Shown piece after piece: positions 34,055 to 42,414 of a stretch of 64,000 nt of DNA. The stretch's first letter is position 1, and each line of letters starts with the position of its first letter. Made by a program: the position numbers and the translations under genes. This stretch comes from Paenibacillus tyrphae (GTDB lineage Bacteria; Bacillota; Bacilli; Paenibacillales; NBRC-103111): the NCBI RefSeq assembly GCF_027925525.1, contig NZ_BSDJ01000013.1, positions 1 to 64,000 of the forward strand, in the 5' to 3' direction. The notes under the pieces were generated by a model. It made no database searches, had not been told where the DNA came from, and saw nothing but the letters and a program-made list of their open reading frames with translations.

Positions 34055-35551
34055 ATGAAACTGGACGCCGATTTGCAGGCGATACAGGAAGTGCGCAGCC
34101 TTCTGCAGGAAGCGGGTCAAGCCCAGAAGCTGCTGGAAAAAATGACCCAATCGCAGATTGACGACATCGTCGCTGCGATGGCCCGGGCGGCCGAGGCGGA
34201 AGCCGTACGGCTGGCCGAAATGGCCGTGGAAGAGACCGGGTACGGCAAAGTTGCCGATAAAACGGCTAAAAATCTTTTCGTCGCCCGAAACGTTTACGGG
34301 TCGCTGAAAGACATGAAGACGGTCGGGATCGTCCGCAAGGATGAAGAGCGCAAGGTGTGGGAAGTGGCGCAGCCGGTCGGCGTCGTCGCCGCGATCATCC
34401 CGTCGACCAATCCGACGTCGACCGTCATGTTCAAGTGCATGATCGCGCTGAAGGCGCGCAATGCGATCGTCATCAGCCCGCATCCGTCGGCGCTGCGCTG
34501 CTCGCTGGAAGCAGCCAAGGTGATGCGGCAGGCCGCGGAGAAGGCGGGGGCTCCCGTCGGCTTGATCCACTGCTTGTCGAAGCCCTCTGTCGAGGCGAGC
34601 AACGAGCTGATGCGGCACAAGCGGACGGATGTGATCCTGGCGACCGGCGGCACGGCGATGGTCAAGGCCGCTTACAGCTCGGGCAAGCCCGCGTATGGCG
34701 TCGGGCCGGGCAACGTCCCGGTGTACGTGCATCACAGCGCGAACCTGTCCCGCGCGGTCAGCTTGATTTTGCAAAGCAAGACGTTCGATTACGGCACAAT
34801 TTGCGCTTCGGAGCAGGCGATTGTCGCCGACGCGTCGATCAAGCCGCAGCTCGTCGAAGAGCTGAAACGGCAGGGCGCTTATTTTCTGGATGAGGAGCAA
34901 AAGCGCAAGGTCGGCTCGATTTTGACGATCGGCAAAGGCTTAAACCCGAAGGTCGTCGGCCGGTCGCCGCAGGTGATCGCGGAGATGGCGGGCTTTACCG
35001 TTCCGCCGGAGGCGCGGGTATTGATTGCGGAAGAAACGGGCGTCGGACACGCGTATCCGTTCTCCGTAGAGAAGCTAAGCCCGGTGCTGGCGCTCTACAC
35101 CGTCAAGGATTGGCTGGAGGGCTGCAGCCGCTGTATGGAACTGCTGGAGCTCGGCGGACTCGGGCATACGCTCGGCATTCACTGCGAGAACGAATCCGTC
35201 ATCGAAGCGTTCGGGCTGGAGAAGCCGGCCTCGCGCATCGTCGTCAACTCGGGCACGACGTTCGGCGGCATCGGCGCCACGACCGGCATTACGCCGTCGT
35301 TTACGCTGGGGTGCGGCTCGTTCGGCAACAATATTACGTCGGACAACATCGGTCCGCAGCATCTGCTCAACATCAAGCGCGTCGCCTTCGGCATCCGCGA
35401 GATGGATATCGCCCCCGCGGCGTCGCAGGCGGTAGAGCGGACGATGGAAAAGCTGCAGCCGGAAGTCTCCGGCAATCCGGGGATTTCGCGGGAGGATGTT
35501 CTGCAGATCGTCCGCAGCGTGCTATCTGAATTACAACTGGAAGCCAAGTAA
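34055..35551 (+). CDS. eutE: CoA-acylating acetaldehyde dehydrogenase
   Basis: 498 residues of the EutE/PduP aldehyde-dehydrogenase branch. The catalytic cysteine is in FDYGTICASEQAIV (about residue 252). VVAAIIPSTNPTSTVMFKC and GTAMVKAAYSSGKPAYGVGP are typical of CoA-dependent members. The N-terminal helices (about 5-30, QAIQEVRSLLQEAGQA) could serve as an encapsulation signal. It oxidises acetaldehyde from EutBC to acetyl-CoA inside the shell, reducing NAD. Confidence 0.95.
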   Translation: MKLDADLQAIQEVRSLLQEAGQAQKLLEKMTQSQIDDIVAAMARAAEAEAVRLAEMAVEETGYGKVADKTAKNLFVARNVYGSLKDMKTVGIVRKDEERKVWEVAQPVGVVAAIIPSTNPTSTVMFKCMIALKARNAIVISPHPSALRCSLEAAKVMRQAAEKAGAPVGLIHCLSKPSVEASNELMRHKRTDVILATGGTAMVKAAYSSGKPAYGVGPGNVPVYVHHSANLSRAVSLILQSKTFDYGTICASEQAIVADASIKPQLVEELKRQGAYFLDEEQKRKVGSILTIGKGLNPKVVGRSPQVIAEMAGFTVPPEARVLIAEETGVGHAYPFSVEKLSPVLALYTVKDWLEGCSRCMELLELGGLGHTLGIHCENESVIEAFGLEKPASRIVVNSGTTFGGIGATTGITPSFTLGCGSFGNNITSDNIGPQHLLNIKRVAFGIREMDIAPAASQAVERTMEKLQPEVSGNPGISREDVLQIVRSVLSELQLEAK

Positions 35552-35627
35552 GTTTCACTCGGTAAGTTAATCGGATAAGTTCCATTTTGCATCATAAACT
35601 ACTTTTTATTCCAGGGAGGAATAGACA

Positions 35628-35915
35628 ATGGCAGGAGAATTGGCAGCACTCGGAATGGTAGAAACGAAAGGACTCGTAGGATCGATTGAAGCAGCAGATG
35701 CAATGGTCAAAGCGGCAAATGTTAAGCTGATCGGAAAAGTTCATGTCGGCGGCGGTTTGGTAACGGTCATGGTGCGCGGCGATGTAGGCGCAGTGAAAGC
35801 AGCTACGGATGCCGGCGCGGCAGCTGCGGAAAAAATCGGCGAGCTGGTTTCCGTACACGTCATTCCGCGTCCTCACACGGATATTGAATTCATTCTGCCG
35901 AAGCTTGAAGGCTAA
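35628..35915 (+). CDS. eutM: Major hexameric shell protein EutM/PduA
   Basis: 95 residues, one BMC domain ([57 protein letters not shown]). It is a canonical facet-forming hexamer with a small central pore. The ribosome site GGGAGG is strong, as expected for an abundant shell protein. The 76-bp gap after eutE is one of the larger ones inside the operon. Confidence 0.96.
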   Translation: MAGELAALGMVETKGLVGSIEAADAMVKAANVKLIGKVHVGGGLVTVMVRGDVGAVKAATDAGAAAAEKIGELVSVHVIPRPHTDIEFILPKLEG

Positions 35916-35920
35916 TCCCT

Positions 35921-36709
35921 ATGGCGCTGATTACGGAAACGAGTCTACGCAGCCGATTGGCGCAGGGGCTCCCGAATCCGTATCCGATCGCGGCTGGGGA
36001 CCTGCTGACGCCGGCGGCCAATGATTTTCTGAAAAGCCGGGGCATCGCCATTCAGCGTCTGAAGGCCGAAGCTCCGGCGGCCTTGCCTGCGGAGCCGGCG
36101 CCTGAAGCGCCGCTCCTTCCCGTCGGCGTCTCGGGCCGACACGTGCATTTGTCGCCGGAGCATGTCGAGGCGCTGTTCGGCGAGGGCTACCAGCTTAGCC
36201 CGCTGAAGGAGCTGTCGCAGCCCGGACAATTTGCCGCGCAGGAAACGGTCACGCTGATCGGTCCGAAGGGCGTTCTGCAGAACGTGCGCATTCTCGGACC
36301 TTCGCGCGGGACGTCCCAGGTGGAGATATCCCGGACGGACGGCTTTGCGCTCGGCGTGAAGCCTCCTGTCCGTTTGTCGGGCGATCTGGAAGGCACGCCC
36401 GGCATTACGGTGGCCGGCCCGAAGGGCGCGGTCGTGCTGACGCAGGGCTTGATCGTCGCCAAAAACCATGTCCATATGTCGCCTGACGACGCCCAGAGGT
36501 TTGAGGTGTCTGACGGGGACCGCATCATTCTGCAGACCCGCGGCGACCGGCCGCTGGCGTTTACGGACGTTGTGGTCCGGGTGAACCCTCGCTATGCGCT
36601 TGACGTTCATCTCGATACGGACGAAGCCAACGCCGCTCAATTGAACACCGGAGATACGGTGCAAATGATCGGCAAAAACGGCGTGTTCACGCGTGCGGAA
36701 AGGGGGTAG
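35921..36709 (+). CDS. pduL: PduL-type phosphate acetyltransferase with N-terminal EutT/EutQ-like module
   Basis: 262 residues. Residues 65-260 are the PduL fold with two His-rich motifs, VSGRHVHLSPEHVEALFG and IVAKNHVHMSPDDAQRF, which bind zinc. It would convert acetyl-CoA and phosphate to acetyl phosphate, regenerating CoA in the compartment. The first 48 residues form an extra module (LITETSLRSRL; AGDLLTPAANDFLKSRGIAI) like the N-termini of EutT and EutQ. A similar module ends the next protein. Firmicutes eut operons usually call this gene eutD. Confidence 0.92.
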   Translation: MALITETSLRSRLAQGLPNPYPIAAGDLLTPAANDFLKSRGIAIQRLKAEAPAALPAEPAPEAPLLPVGVSGRHVHLSPEHVEALFGEGYQLSPLKELSQPGQFAAQETVTLIGPKGVLQNVRILGPSRGTSQVEISRTDGFALGVKPPVRLSGDLEGTPGITVAGPKGAVVLTQGLIVAKNHVHMSPDDAQRFEVSDGDRIILQTRGDRPLAFTDVVVRVNPRYALDVHLDTDEANAAQLNTGDTVQMIGKNGVFTRAERG

Positions 36710-36715
36710 CGAAGC

Positions 36716-37576
36716 ATGGAGATCAAACCGATGATCGAATCGATCGTCCGTGAGCTTGTGCAGGCGATGCAGGCGGAGCAGGCGAAAAAGCCTAAAGTGC
36801 TGTATCTGTTCTGCGACAGCACCGCGCACGAAGCGTTCACGGATCATTTTATATTGCTCAAAAACAGCGGCATTTGCTACGATATGCTGTTTCTCGACGG
36901 AGAAACATCTTCATGGCTCGGCCTGCATAAAATCGAATGCGCCGGTCCGGGCAAAATCATCGCCGCCGACGAATACGCGCCCGCGCCGCTGGAGCTGCCG
37001 CTCGAATACGACGGAATCGTCATTCCCGAGATCGATGTGGATAACGCCGCGCGTGCTGCGCAGGGGCTGAAAGGGACGGTGAAGGCGGAGATTTTGTTTT
37101 CCGCGCTCGTCTTGAATAAGTTCGTGCTGATCGGGGACGATATACCCGGATTGAAACGGGCGGACCGGCGTACGCTGAAAACGCTGACGCTGCCGAAGCC
37201 TTACGCCAAGCTGTTCGAGCGCTACAAGCGCGAGCTTGCGGCCCTCGGTGCGGAGTTCGCTCCGCAGAAGCTGCTGGCGGAAGCGGTGGTGCGCAATTGC
37301 GGCGTGACGCAGCGCCAGCCGGTGAGCGAGGCGTCGGCTAACGCCGTATCATCGCCGGAACCGGTAAGTGCTCAAGCCGGAGCTGCGAACGGCAGTACGG
37401 CAGTCGCAGGCAGCGCCGTGTTCGAAGGCAAGCTACTGACCGCCGAATGGGTGAAGCGGCAGACGGATACCGCACCGGACGTGCGGAAGCTGATCCTTGG
37501 CAAGGGAACGATCGTTTCGCCACTGGCGGCGGATTTATTGAGGGAGAAAGACGTCGCGGTCCAGTATGCGGAGTAA
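36716..37576 (+). CDS. Conserved eut-locus protein of unknown function, flavoprotein-like, probable cargo
   Basis: 286 residues. The first 20 (IKPMIESIVRELVQAMQA) form an amphipathic helix of the encapsulation-peptide type. Residues about 28-190 have a Rossmann-like pattern (KVLYLFCDSTAHEAFTDHFI; DGIVIPEIDVDNAARAAQGL; LVLNKFVLIGDDIP) faintly like HFCD-type flavoproteins. An Ala/Ser-rich linker leads to a C-terminal module (GTIVSPLAADLLREKDVAV) similar to the PduL N-terminal module. Firmicutes eut operons carry an uncharacterised gene at this position, between eutD and eutN. No catalytic residues can be assigned. Confidence 0.75.
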   Translation: MEIKPMIESIVRELVQAMQAEQAKKPKVLYLFCDSTAHEAFTDHFILLKNSGICYDMLFLDGETSSWLGLHKIECAGPGKIIAADEYAPAPLELPLEYDGIVIPEIDVDNAARAAQGLKGTVKAEILFSALVLNKFVLIGDDIPGLKRADRRTLKTLTLPKPYAKLFERYKRELAALGAEFAPQKLLAEAVVRNCGVTQRQPVSEASANAVSSPEPVSAQAGAANGSTAVAGSAVFEGKLLTAEWVKRQTDTAPDVRKLILGKGTIVSPLAADLLREKDVAVQYAE

Positions 37577-37589
37577 AGGGTGAAGTCCT

Positions 37590-37871
37590 ATGTTTATGGG
37601 GAAAGTGATCGGCAGCGTGTGGGCCACGCAGAAGGAAGAGGGCATGGACAACCTGAAGCTGATGGTCGTTCAGCCGATGGATTTCAAAGACCGCGAAGCA
37701 GGGCAGCCGGTCATCGCCGCAGACCGCATCGGAGCGGGCGTCGGCGAGAATGTGATCGTGTCCCGGGGAAGTCCGGCCCGCGTGCTGTTCAGCGGTAAAA
37801 TGGTGCCCATCGACGCCATGATCGTCGGCATTGTAGACAGCTTCGAAGTCGGCGACGACAACGGCGGTTAG
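37590..37871 (+). CDS. eutN: Pentameric vertex protein EutN/CcmL
   Basis: 93 residues. The EutN/CcmL/PduN beta-barrel is recognised from [40 protein letters not shown] and [16 protein letters not shown]. Pentamers of this family cap the vertices of the polyhedral shell. The start at 37590 follows AAAGGGTG; MGKVIG two codons later is equally possible. Confidence 0.95.
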   Translation: MFMGKVIGSVWATQKEEGMDNLKLMVVQPMDFKDREAGQPVIAADRIGAGVGENVIVSRGSPARVLFSGKMVPIDAMIVGIVDSFEVGDDNGG

Positions 37872-37881
37872 GAGGAGGCGT

Positions 37882-38223
37882 ATGGAACAGGAGAAACAGC
37901 GGGTCATTCAGGAATATGTACCCGGCAAGCAGCTTACGCTCGCGCATGTCATAGCCAACCCCGATCCCGTGCTGTACACGAAGCTCGGGATCGAGAAGGC
38001 GAGCGCGATCGGCATTCTGACGTTGACGCCGACGGAAACGGCGATCATCGCGGCGGATATTGCCACGAAAGCCGCGAACGTCGATATCGGCTACTTGGAT
38101 CGCTTCACCGGATCTCTAGTCATCGTGGGCGACGTATCCGCGGTCGAAATGGCCATCGAATCGGTCAACGAATTTTTGCACGAGAAGCTGAAATTTTCAA
38201 TCGCTCCTTTAACGAGGTCGTAA
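37882..38223 (+). CDS. eutS: Bent hexameric shell protein EutS
   Basis: 113 residues with the EutS pattern almost throughout: [39 protein letters not shown] and [20 protein letters not shown]. EutS is a circularly permuted BMC hexamer with a bend, thought to form shell edges. The ribosome site is TAGGAGGAGG. Only 3 bp separate it from eutP. Confidence 0.96.
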   Translation: MEQEKQRVIQEYVPGKQLTLAHVIANPDPVLYTKLGIEKASAIGILTLTPTETAIIAADIATKAANVDIGYLDRFTGSLVIVGDVSAVEMAIESVNEFLHEKLKFSIAPLTRS

Positions 38224-38226
38224 GCC

Positions 38227-38667
38227 ATGCGTAAAGTCATGATCATCGGCGCCGTGGGCGCCGGCAAATCGACGTTGGTCAAAGCGCTGATGGGCGAGCA
38301 GGAAGCGGCGGTTAAAACGCAAAGCCTTGTGTTCCACGACTGGCTGATCGATACGCCGGGCGAGTACAGCGAGAATCCGCTCTACTATCGTTCGCTGATG
38401 GCGACATCGCATCAAGCGGCGGCGATTTTGCTCATACAGGACGCGACCCGCGAGCGGAACTATTTTCCGCCCGGGTTTGCAGGGGGCTTTCCGATTCCGG
38501 CCATCGGGGCCGTTACGAAAATCGATCACCCGAAGGCCAATCTGGACCGGGCAGTCTCGCTGCTCCGGTCATCGCTGCCTAAAGGCGAGATTCTCTTGAC
38601 GTCGGCGGCCGGCGGCGAAGGAATCGCCGAGCTGAAGGAGCTGCTGCTGGGCATCGTGAACCGGTAG
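38227..38667 (+). CDS. eutP: EutP/PduV-family GTPase
   Basis: 146 residues, a minimal P-loop GTPase. Walker A is GAVGAGKSTLVKAL (about residues 8-15), DTPGEY marks switch II, and AVTKIDH is the base-recognition motif. The enterobacterial homologue has been reported to have acetate kinase activity, which would fit downstream of PduL, and PduV is linked to compartment positioning. Which role applies here is not visible in the sequence. Confidence 0.9.
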   Translation: MRKVMIIGAVGAGKSTLVKALMGEQEAAVKTQSLVFHDWLIDTPGEYSENPLYYRSLMATSHQAAAILLIQDATRERNYFPPGFAGGFPIPAIGAVTKIDHPKANLDRAVSLLRSSLPKGEILLTSAAGGEGIAELKELLLGIVNR

Positions 38668-38823
38668 CTTCGAGCGTGTAGCAATAGGTACGAAAGGGAA
38701 ACCTACCGGCAAGCGCAGGTTACAGGAAGAAATTTACCTTGTGTAAGGGCTTTCTTCGCAGCGCGGTTTGTGTGACAATAAAATCGGTGCATGTACAAAT
38801 CGATACGTCGTGAGGGATTGCTT

Positions 38824-40266
38824 ATGCCATCGATTGCCGAACTGTGCGCGGAGCGCACCCTTTTATCTACAGAAGAAGTGGAAGTTATTATAGATTTGTC
38901 GCGACATTTGCAATTGTTCGCCGACGTGTTCCAGTCGGACGTGTTCATCGACTGTCCGCTTGCGGATCAAGGCACGGCGCTCGTCGTAGCCGAGGCTAGG
39001 CCGACGACGGCCCCGTCGCTCTACCACTCGTCAGTGGTGGGGATGCACGCTTATGCGCACAACGAGCCGGCCGTCATGTTTTGCCTGCTGTCCGGCCAGC
39101 CGGTCATCGGTTCTCGCGGAATATCCCAGGAGCAGATTGCGATGCGGCAAAATGTCGTTCCGATCCGGGCCAAAACCGGCCGCGTGATCGGCGTGCTAAT
39201 CATGGAGCAGGACATTTCGGAGATCGTCGAGCAGGAAAAAAATGTGGAGCGGCTGCGGGAAACGACGGAGCAGCTCAGTGAAACGCTGCTTGCGGTCGCC
39301 TTGTCGGAAAGCAGCGTCCAATCGCTCATGCACGAGGGCATCGTGTTGTTCGACGGGCAGGCGCATATCACTTATGCGAACCCGCGAGCCCGGCAAATGC
39401 TGCAGGAGATCGGGCACGGCGGCGCGCCGGAAGGCTCAAGCCTGGTTGAGCTGTTTTACGGCAAGCTTGATCGCGCCTCACTGCTTGCGCCAACGGGCAT
39501 CGTCCGTCAGGAGCTTGTGATCGGGCACGTCGCGTTGGAGCTGAAAACCGTCTCGATCAACCGGCAGCAGCAGGGAGCCCTCGGGCTGATGCTGATCCGG
39601 GACATCTCGGACTTGAAGGAAAAAGAGAAGCAACTCGTCATTAAATCGGCTGTTATCAAGGAGATTCACCACCGGGTCAAAAACAATCTGCAAACCGTCT
39701 CCAGCCTGCTCCGGCTGCAAATGCGCCGTACGAAGCTGGACGAGGTCGAGAAAATATATCGCGACAGCATCAACCGCATCAACAGCATTGCCGTCATCCA
39801 CGAGATGCTGGCCTATGACGGGCTGGAAACAATCCAGTTCAACGATGTGCTGGACCGCATCGCGAAGAACGTCGTCTCCTCCACGGTCAAGCCGGATCAA
39901 GCGATCCGTATCTCCATTTCAGGGGACACCTTGACCCTACCGTCCGACATCGCCACCACGCTGGCGCTTGTCTCCAACGAGCTCGTGCAAAATTGCGTGA
40001 CGCATGCGTTCGTCGACCGCGAGCAGGGAGACATTCGGATCTCGCTTTATTGCAGTGGGCAGATCGTCCGCATGGAGGTAGCGGATAACGGTGTCGGGTT
40101 GCCTGTCATGGGCGATGGCGCCCGCAAAGGCCATCTCGGGTTGAAAATTACGGAAACGCTCGTGCGCGAAAATCTCGGAGGCCTTCTGCAGATGGCTTCC
40201 ACCGGGGAAGGTACGCAGGTTACGATTACATTCCCGCTTTTCCCGGCCGAGCCGAAACCGGTCTAA
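38824..40266 (+). CDS. eutW: Ethanolamine-sensing histidine kinase
   Basis: 480 residues from MPSIAELCAERTLLSTEEVE, behind GTGAGGG; an ATG 11 codons upstream is less likely. It is soluble. An N-terminal sensor of about 150 residues and a PAS-like domain near 165-275 precede a HisKA_2 phosphotransfer domain with EIHHRVKNNLQTVSSLLRLQ (His near residue 281) and an HATPase domain (LVSNELVQNCVTHAF; GLKITETLVRENLGG). In Enterococcus, EutW autophosphorylates with ethanolamine and passes phosphate to EutV. It lies 157 bp after eutP. Confidence 0.93.
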   Translation: MPSIAELCAERTLLSTEEVEVIIDLSRHLQLFADVFQSDVFIDCPLADQGTALVVAEARPTTAPSLYHSSVVGMHAYAHNEPAVMFCLLSGQPVIGSRGISQEQIAMRQNVVPIRAKTGRVIGVLIMEQDISEIVEQEKNVERLRETTEQLSETLLAVALSESSVQSLMHEGIVLFDGQAHITYANPRARQMLQEIGHGGAPEGSSLVELFYGKLDRASLLAPTGIVRQELVIGHVALELKTVSINRQQQGALGLMLIRDISDLKEKEKQLVIKSAVIKEIHHRVKNNLQTVSSLLRLQMRRTKLDEVEKIYRDSINRINSIAVIHEMLAYDGLETIQFNDVLDRIAKNVVSSTVKPDQAIRISISGDTLTLPSDIATTLALVSNELVQNCVTHAFVDREQGDIRISLYCSGQIVRMEVADNGVGLPVMGDGARKGHLGLKITETLVRENLGGLLQMASTGEGTQVTITFPLFPAEPKPV

Positions 40267-40322
40267 ACGCCCGCCGATCAAGCGGCTAATCATATTCGTC
40301 GGACTTATGAGGAGGTGTCAGG

Positions 40323-40916
40323 ATGAAGAACTCGATCGTCGTCGTGGATGACGACCCGATCATTCGAATGGATATCCGTGAAATGCTGGAGGAAGAAGGC
40401 TATGCGGTGGCAGGGGAAGCGAAGAACGGCGAGGAAGCGATCGAGCTCGTCGCCGCGCTCAAGCCCGACCTGGTCATTATGGATGTGAAAATGCCGGTGA
40501 TGAACGGCATCAAAGCGTCCCGCATCATTCGCAGTCTGCATGACACGGAAACGTCGGTCCTGCTGCTGACGGCGTACAGCCAGAAAGAACTGGTGCAGGA
40601 CGCCCGCAGTGCCGGGGTTGCCGCCTATTTGGTCAAACCGGTGTCGGAGGAGGATTTGATCCCGGCGGTCGAAATTGCGCTTAGCCAGAAAGAAAGGATC
40701 GACTCGCTCAAAAAAGACCTGGAGCAGCTCAAGCAGTCGATCGAAGAGCGGAAACGGATCGAGAAAGCGAAAGGGATCGTCATGAAAACCTTCGCACTGG
40801 ATGAAGAAGAAGCGTACCGGAAAATGCGCGCCACCTCGATGGCGGAAGGCATGCCGCTGATCAAGCTGGCGGATGGAATATTGAAGGACGGGCCGCAGCG
40901 CTGGTTCGGTCCTTGA
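40323..40916 (+). CDS. eutV: Response regulator with ANTAR RNA-binding domain
   Basis: 197 residues. The receiver domain (1-120) has IVVVDDDPIIRMDI, phospho-Asp in DLVIMDVKMPVMNG and Lys in AYLVKPVSEEDL. A coiled coil leads to a C-terminal ANTAR domain (about 133-190, RIEKAKGIVMKTFALDEEEA; MRATSMAEGMPLIKLAD). Phosphorylated EutV dimers bind paired hairpins in eut leaders and prevent termination. A matching hairpin overlapping a terminator lies at 32749-32812. Confidence 0.96.
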   Translation: MKNSIVVVDDDPIIRMDIREMLEEEGYAVAGEAKNGEEAIELVAALKPDLVIMDVKMPVMNGIKASRIIRSLHDTETSVLLLTAYSQKELVQDARSAGVAAYLVKPVSEEDLIPAVEIALSQKERIDSLKKDLEQLKQSIEERKRIEKAKGIVMKTFALDEEEAYRKMRATSMAEGMPLIKLADGILKDGPQRWFGP

Positions 40917-40935
40917 AAGAGCGGTGAGCGGACGC

Positions 40936-42414
40936 ATGGAGCCACAATGGATTACCAGCGTAGGCATCGATATCGGCACGAGCACGACTAAAATGATCGT
41001 CAGCCGTCTGAAGCTGGTGCGGACGTCAGGCGCGCTCAGTCTTCCACGTTTTGACATCGCGCAGCGGGAATTGATCTACGCGAGCCCGATCCACAGCACG
41101 CCGCTGCTCGGCGAAGATGAGGTGGACGCGGAGCGGATCTGGGCCATCCTGACCGAAGAATACGAGCAAGCCGGCGTCCGTCCGGAAGAGTTAAAATCGG
41201 GCGCGGTGATCATTACCGGCGAGACAGCGACGAAAGCGAACGCGCGCCGGATCGTGCACCTGCTGGCCGAGCGGTCGGGAGACTTCGTCGTCGCGACGGC
41301 CGGAGCCGATCTCGAAGGGCTGCTGGCCGGCAAAGGCGCCGGGGCGGACCGCCGCTCGCTGGAGGTGCGAGGCGCTGTCGTCAATATTGACATCGGCGGA
41401 GGGACGGCGAATGCGGCCGTGTTTTACCGGGGAAAAGCGGTCGGCACGGTGACGTATCATATCGGCGGACGCCTGATCGAGCTGAACGCCGGGGGAACGG
41501 TGACGAGCGTCTCGCCGTCGATCCGCCCGTGGCTGGAGGCTGCCGGATATCGGCTGGAGCCGGGACATACGGTCAGCTACGCCCTGCTTGAGGACCTGTG
41601 CCGGGCGATGAGTCTCGCCATGCTCGACGATTTGGCGGGCATGACGGCTCCCGAAGAGCGCGATGCGGTTCGCAAGCTGACGCTGGGCGCTCCGCTGACG
41701 CAAGTGCCGCCAATCGAAGAATGGACGGTATCCGGCGGTATCGGGCGGCTGATGGAGGAAGCGAAGCCGCAGAGCTTGGCCGAAGCCGCCACGCACGGCG
41801 ATATCGGACCGCTGCTGGCGCATACGCTCAAAGCGTGCGCCACGCGGTATCCGATCCGGCTGGCGGTGCCCGATCAGACCGTCCGGGCGACGGTTATCGG
41901 AGCAGGCATGCAGAGTACGGAGATCAGCGGAGCTACCGTCCATCTGGACCCTACGCTGCTGCCGATCCGCAACCTCCCGGTATGCAAGCTGGACCTGACG
42001 CTATCGCTGCTCGAACAGCCGGCCTCGCTTGCCGAGGCCGTCGGGCAGACGATGCAGAGCGGCGCAGCCTTGTTCGAGCGGGACGCCTCGCCGCCGTTCG
42101 CGCTGGCTTTGGCCGGGCTCGAGCATTGCGGCTACGCCTCGCTTCAGCGATTGGCCGACCGGCTGAGCGAAAGCTTCGCCGATTATTTTCCGGATAGCCG
42201 GGTGATGGTCGTCGTTTGCGACACCGACATTGCCAAGGCGCTCGGCCAATCGCTCGAAAAACGGTTAAAGGAACGGACGAAGATCGTGTGCATCGATCAG
42301 ATCAAGGTCGAGCACGGCGACTATATCGATTTAGGGGAACCGATTGCGGGCATTATGATTCCCGTGGTCGTCAAGACGCTGGCGTTTCATGGCAGAGAGG
42401 GGGACCGACATTGA
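40936..42414 (+). CDS. eutA: Ethanolamine ammonia-lyase reactivating factor
   Basis: 492 residues from MEPQWITSVGIDIGTSTTK, with GGTGAG eight bases upstream; the in-frame GTG at 40924 is an alternative. The actin-like ATPase core has SVGIDIGTSTTKMIVSRL and VVNIDIGGGTANAAVFYRG. EutA uses ATP to exchange damaged cobalamin out of EutBC. Its stop overlaps the TTG start of eutB. Confidence 0.95.
   Translation: MEPQWITSVGIDIGTSTTKMIVSRLKLVRTSGALSLPRFDIAQRELIYASPIHSTPLLGEDEVDAERIWAILTEEYEQAGVRPEELKSGAVIITGETATKANARRIVHLLAERSGDFVVATAGADLEGLLAGKGAGADRRSLEVRGAVVNIDIGGGTANAAVFYRGKAVGTVTYHIGGRLIELNAGGTVTSVSPSIRPWLEAAGYRLEPGHTVSYALLEDLCRAMSLAMLDDLAGMTAPEERDAVRKLTLGAPLTQVPPIEEWTVSGGIGRLMEEAKPQSLAEAATHGDIGPLLAHTLKACATRYPIRLAVPDQTVRATVIGAGMQSTEISGATVHLDPTLLPIRNLPVCKLDLTLSLLEQPASLAEAVGQTMQSGAALFERDASPPFALALAGLEHCGYASLQRLADRLSESFADYFPDSRVMVVVCDTDIAKALGQSLEKRLKERTKIVCIDQIKVEHGDYIDLGEPIAGIMIPVVVKTLAFHGREGDRH

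Noticed and set aside
38668..38823. ANTAR-type leader before eutW
   Set aside because: AACCT/AGGTT (38699-38720) and CCTT/AAGG pairings are present, but neither closes a six-base loop with A1 and G4, and no T-run terminator follows.
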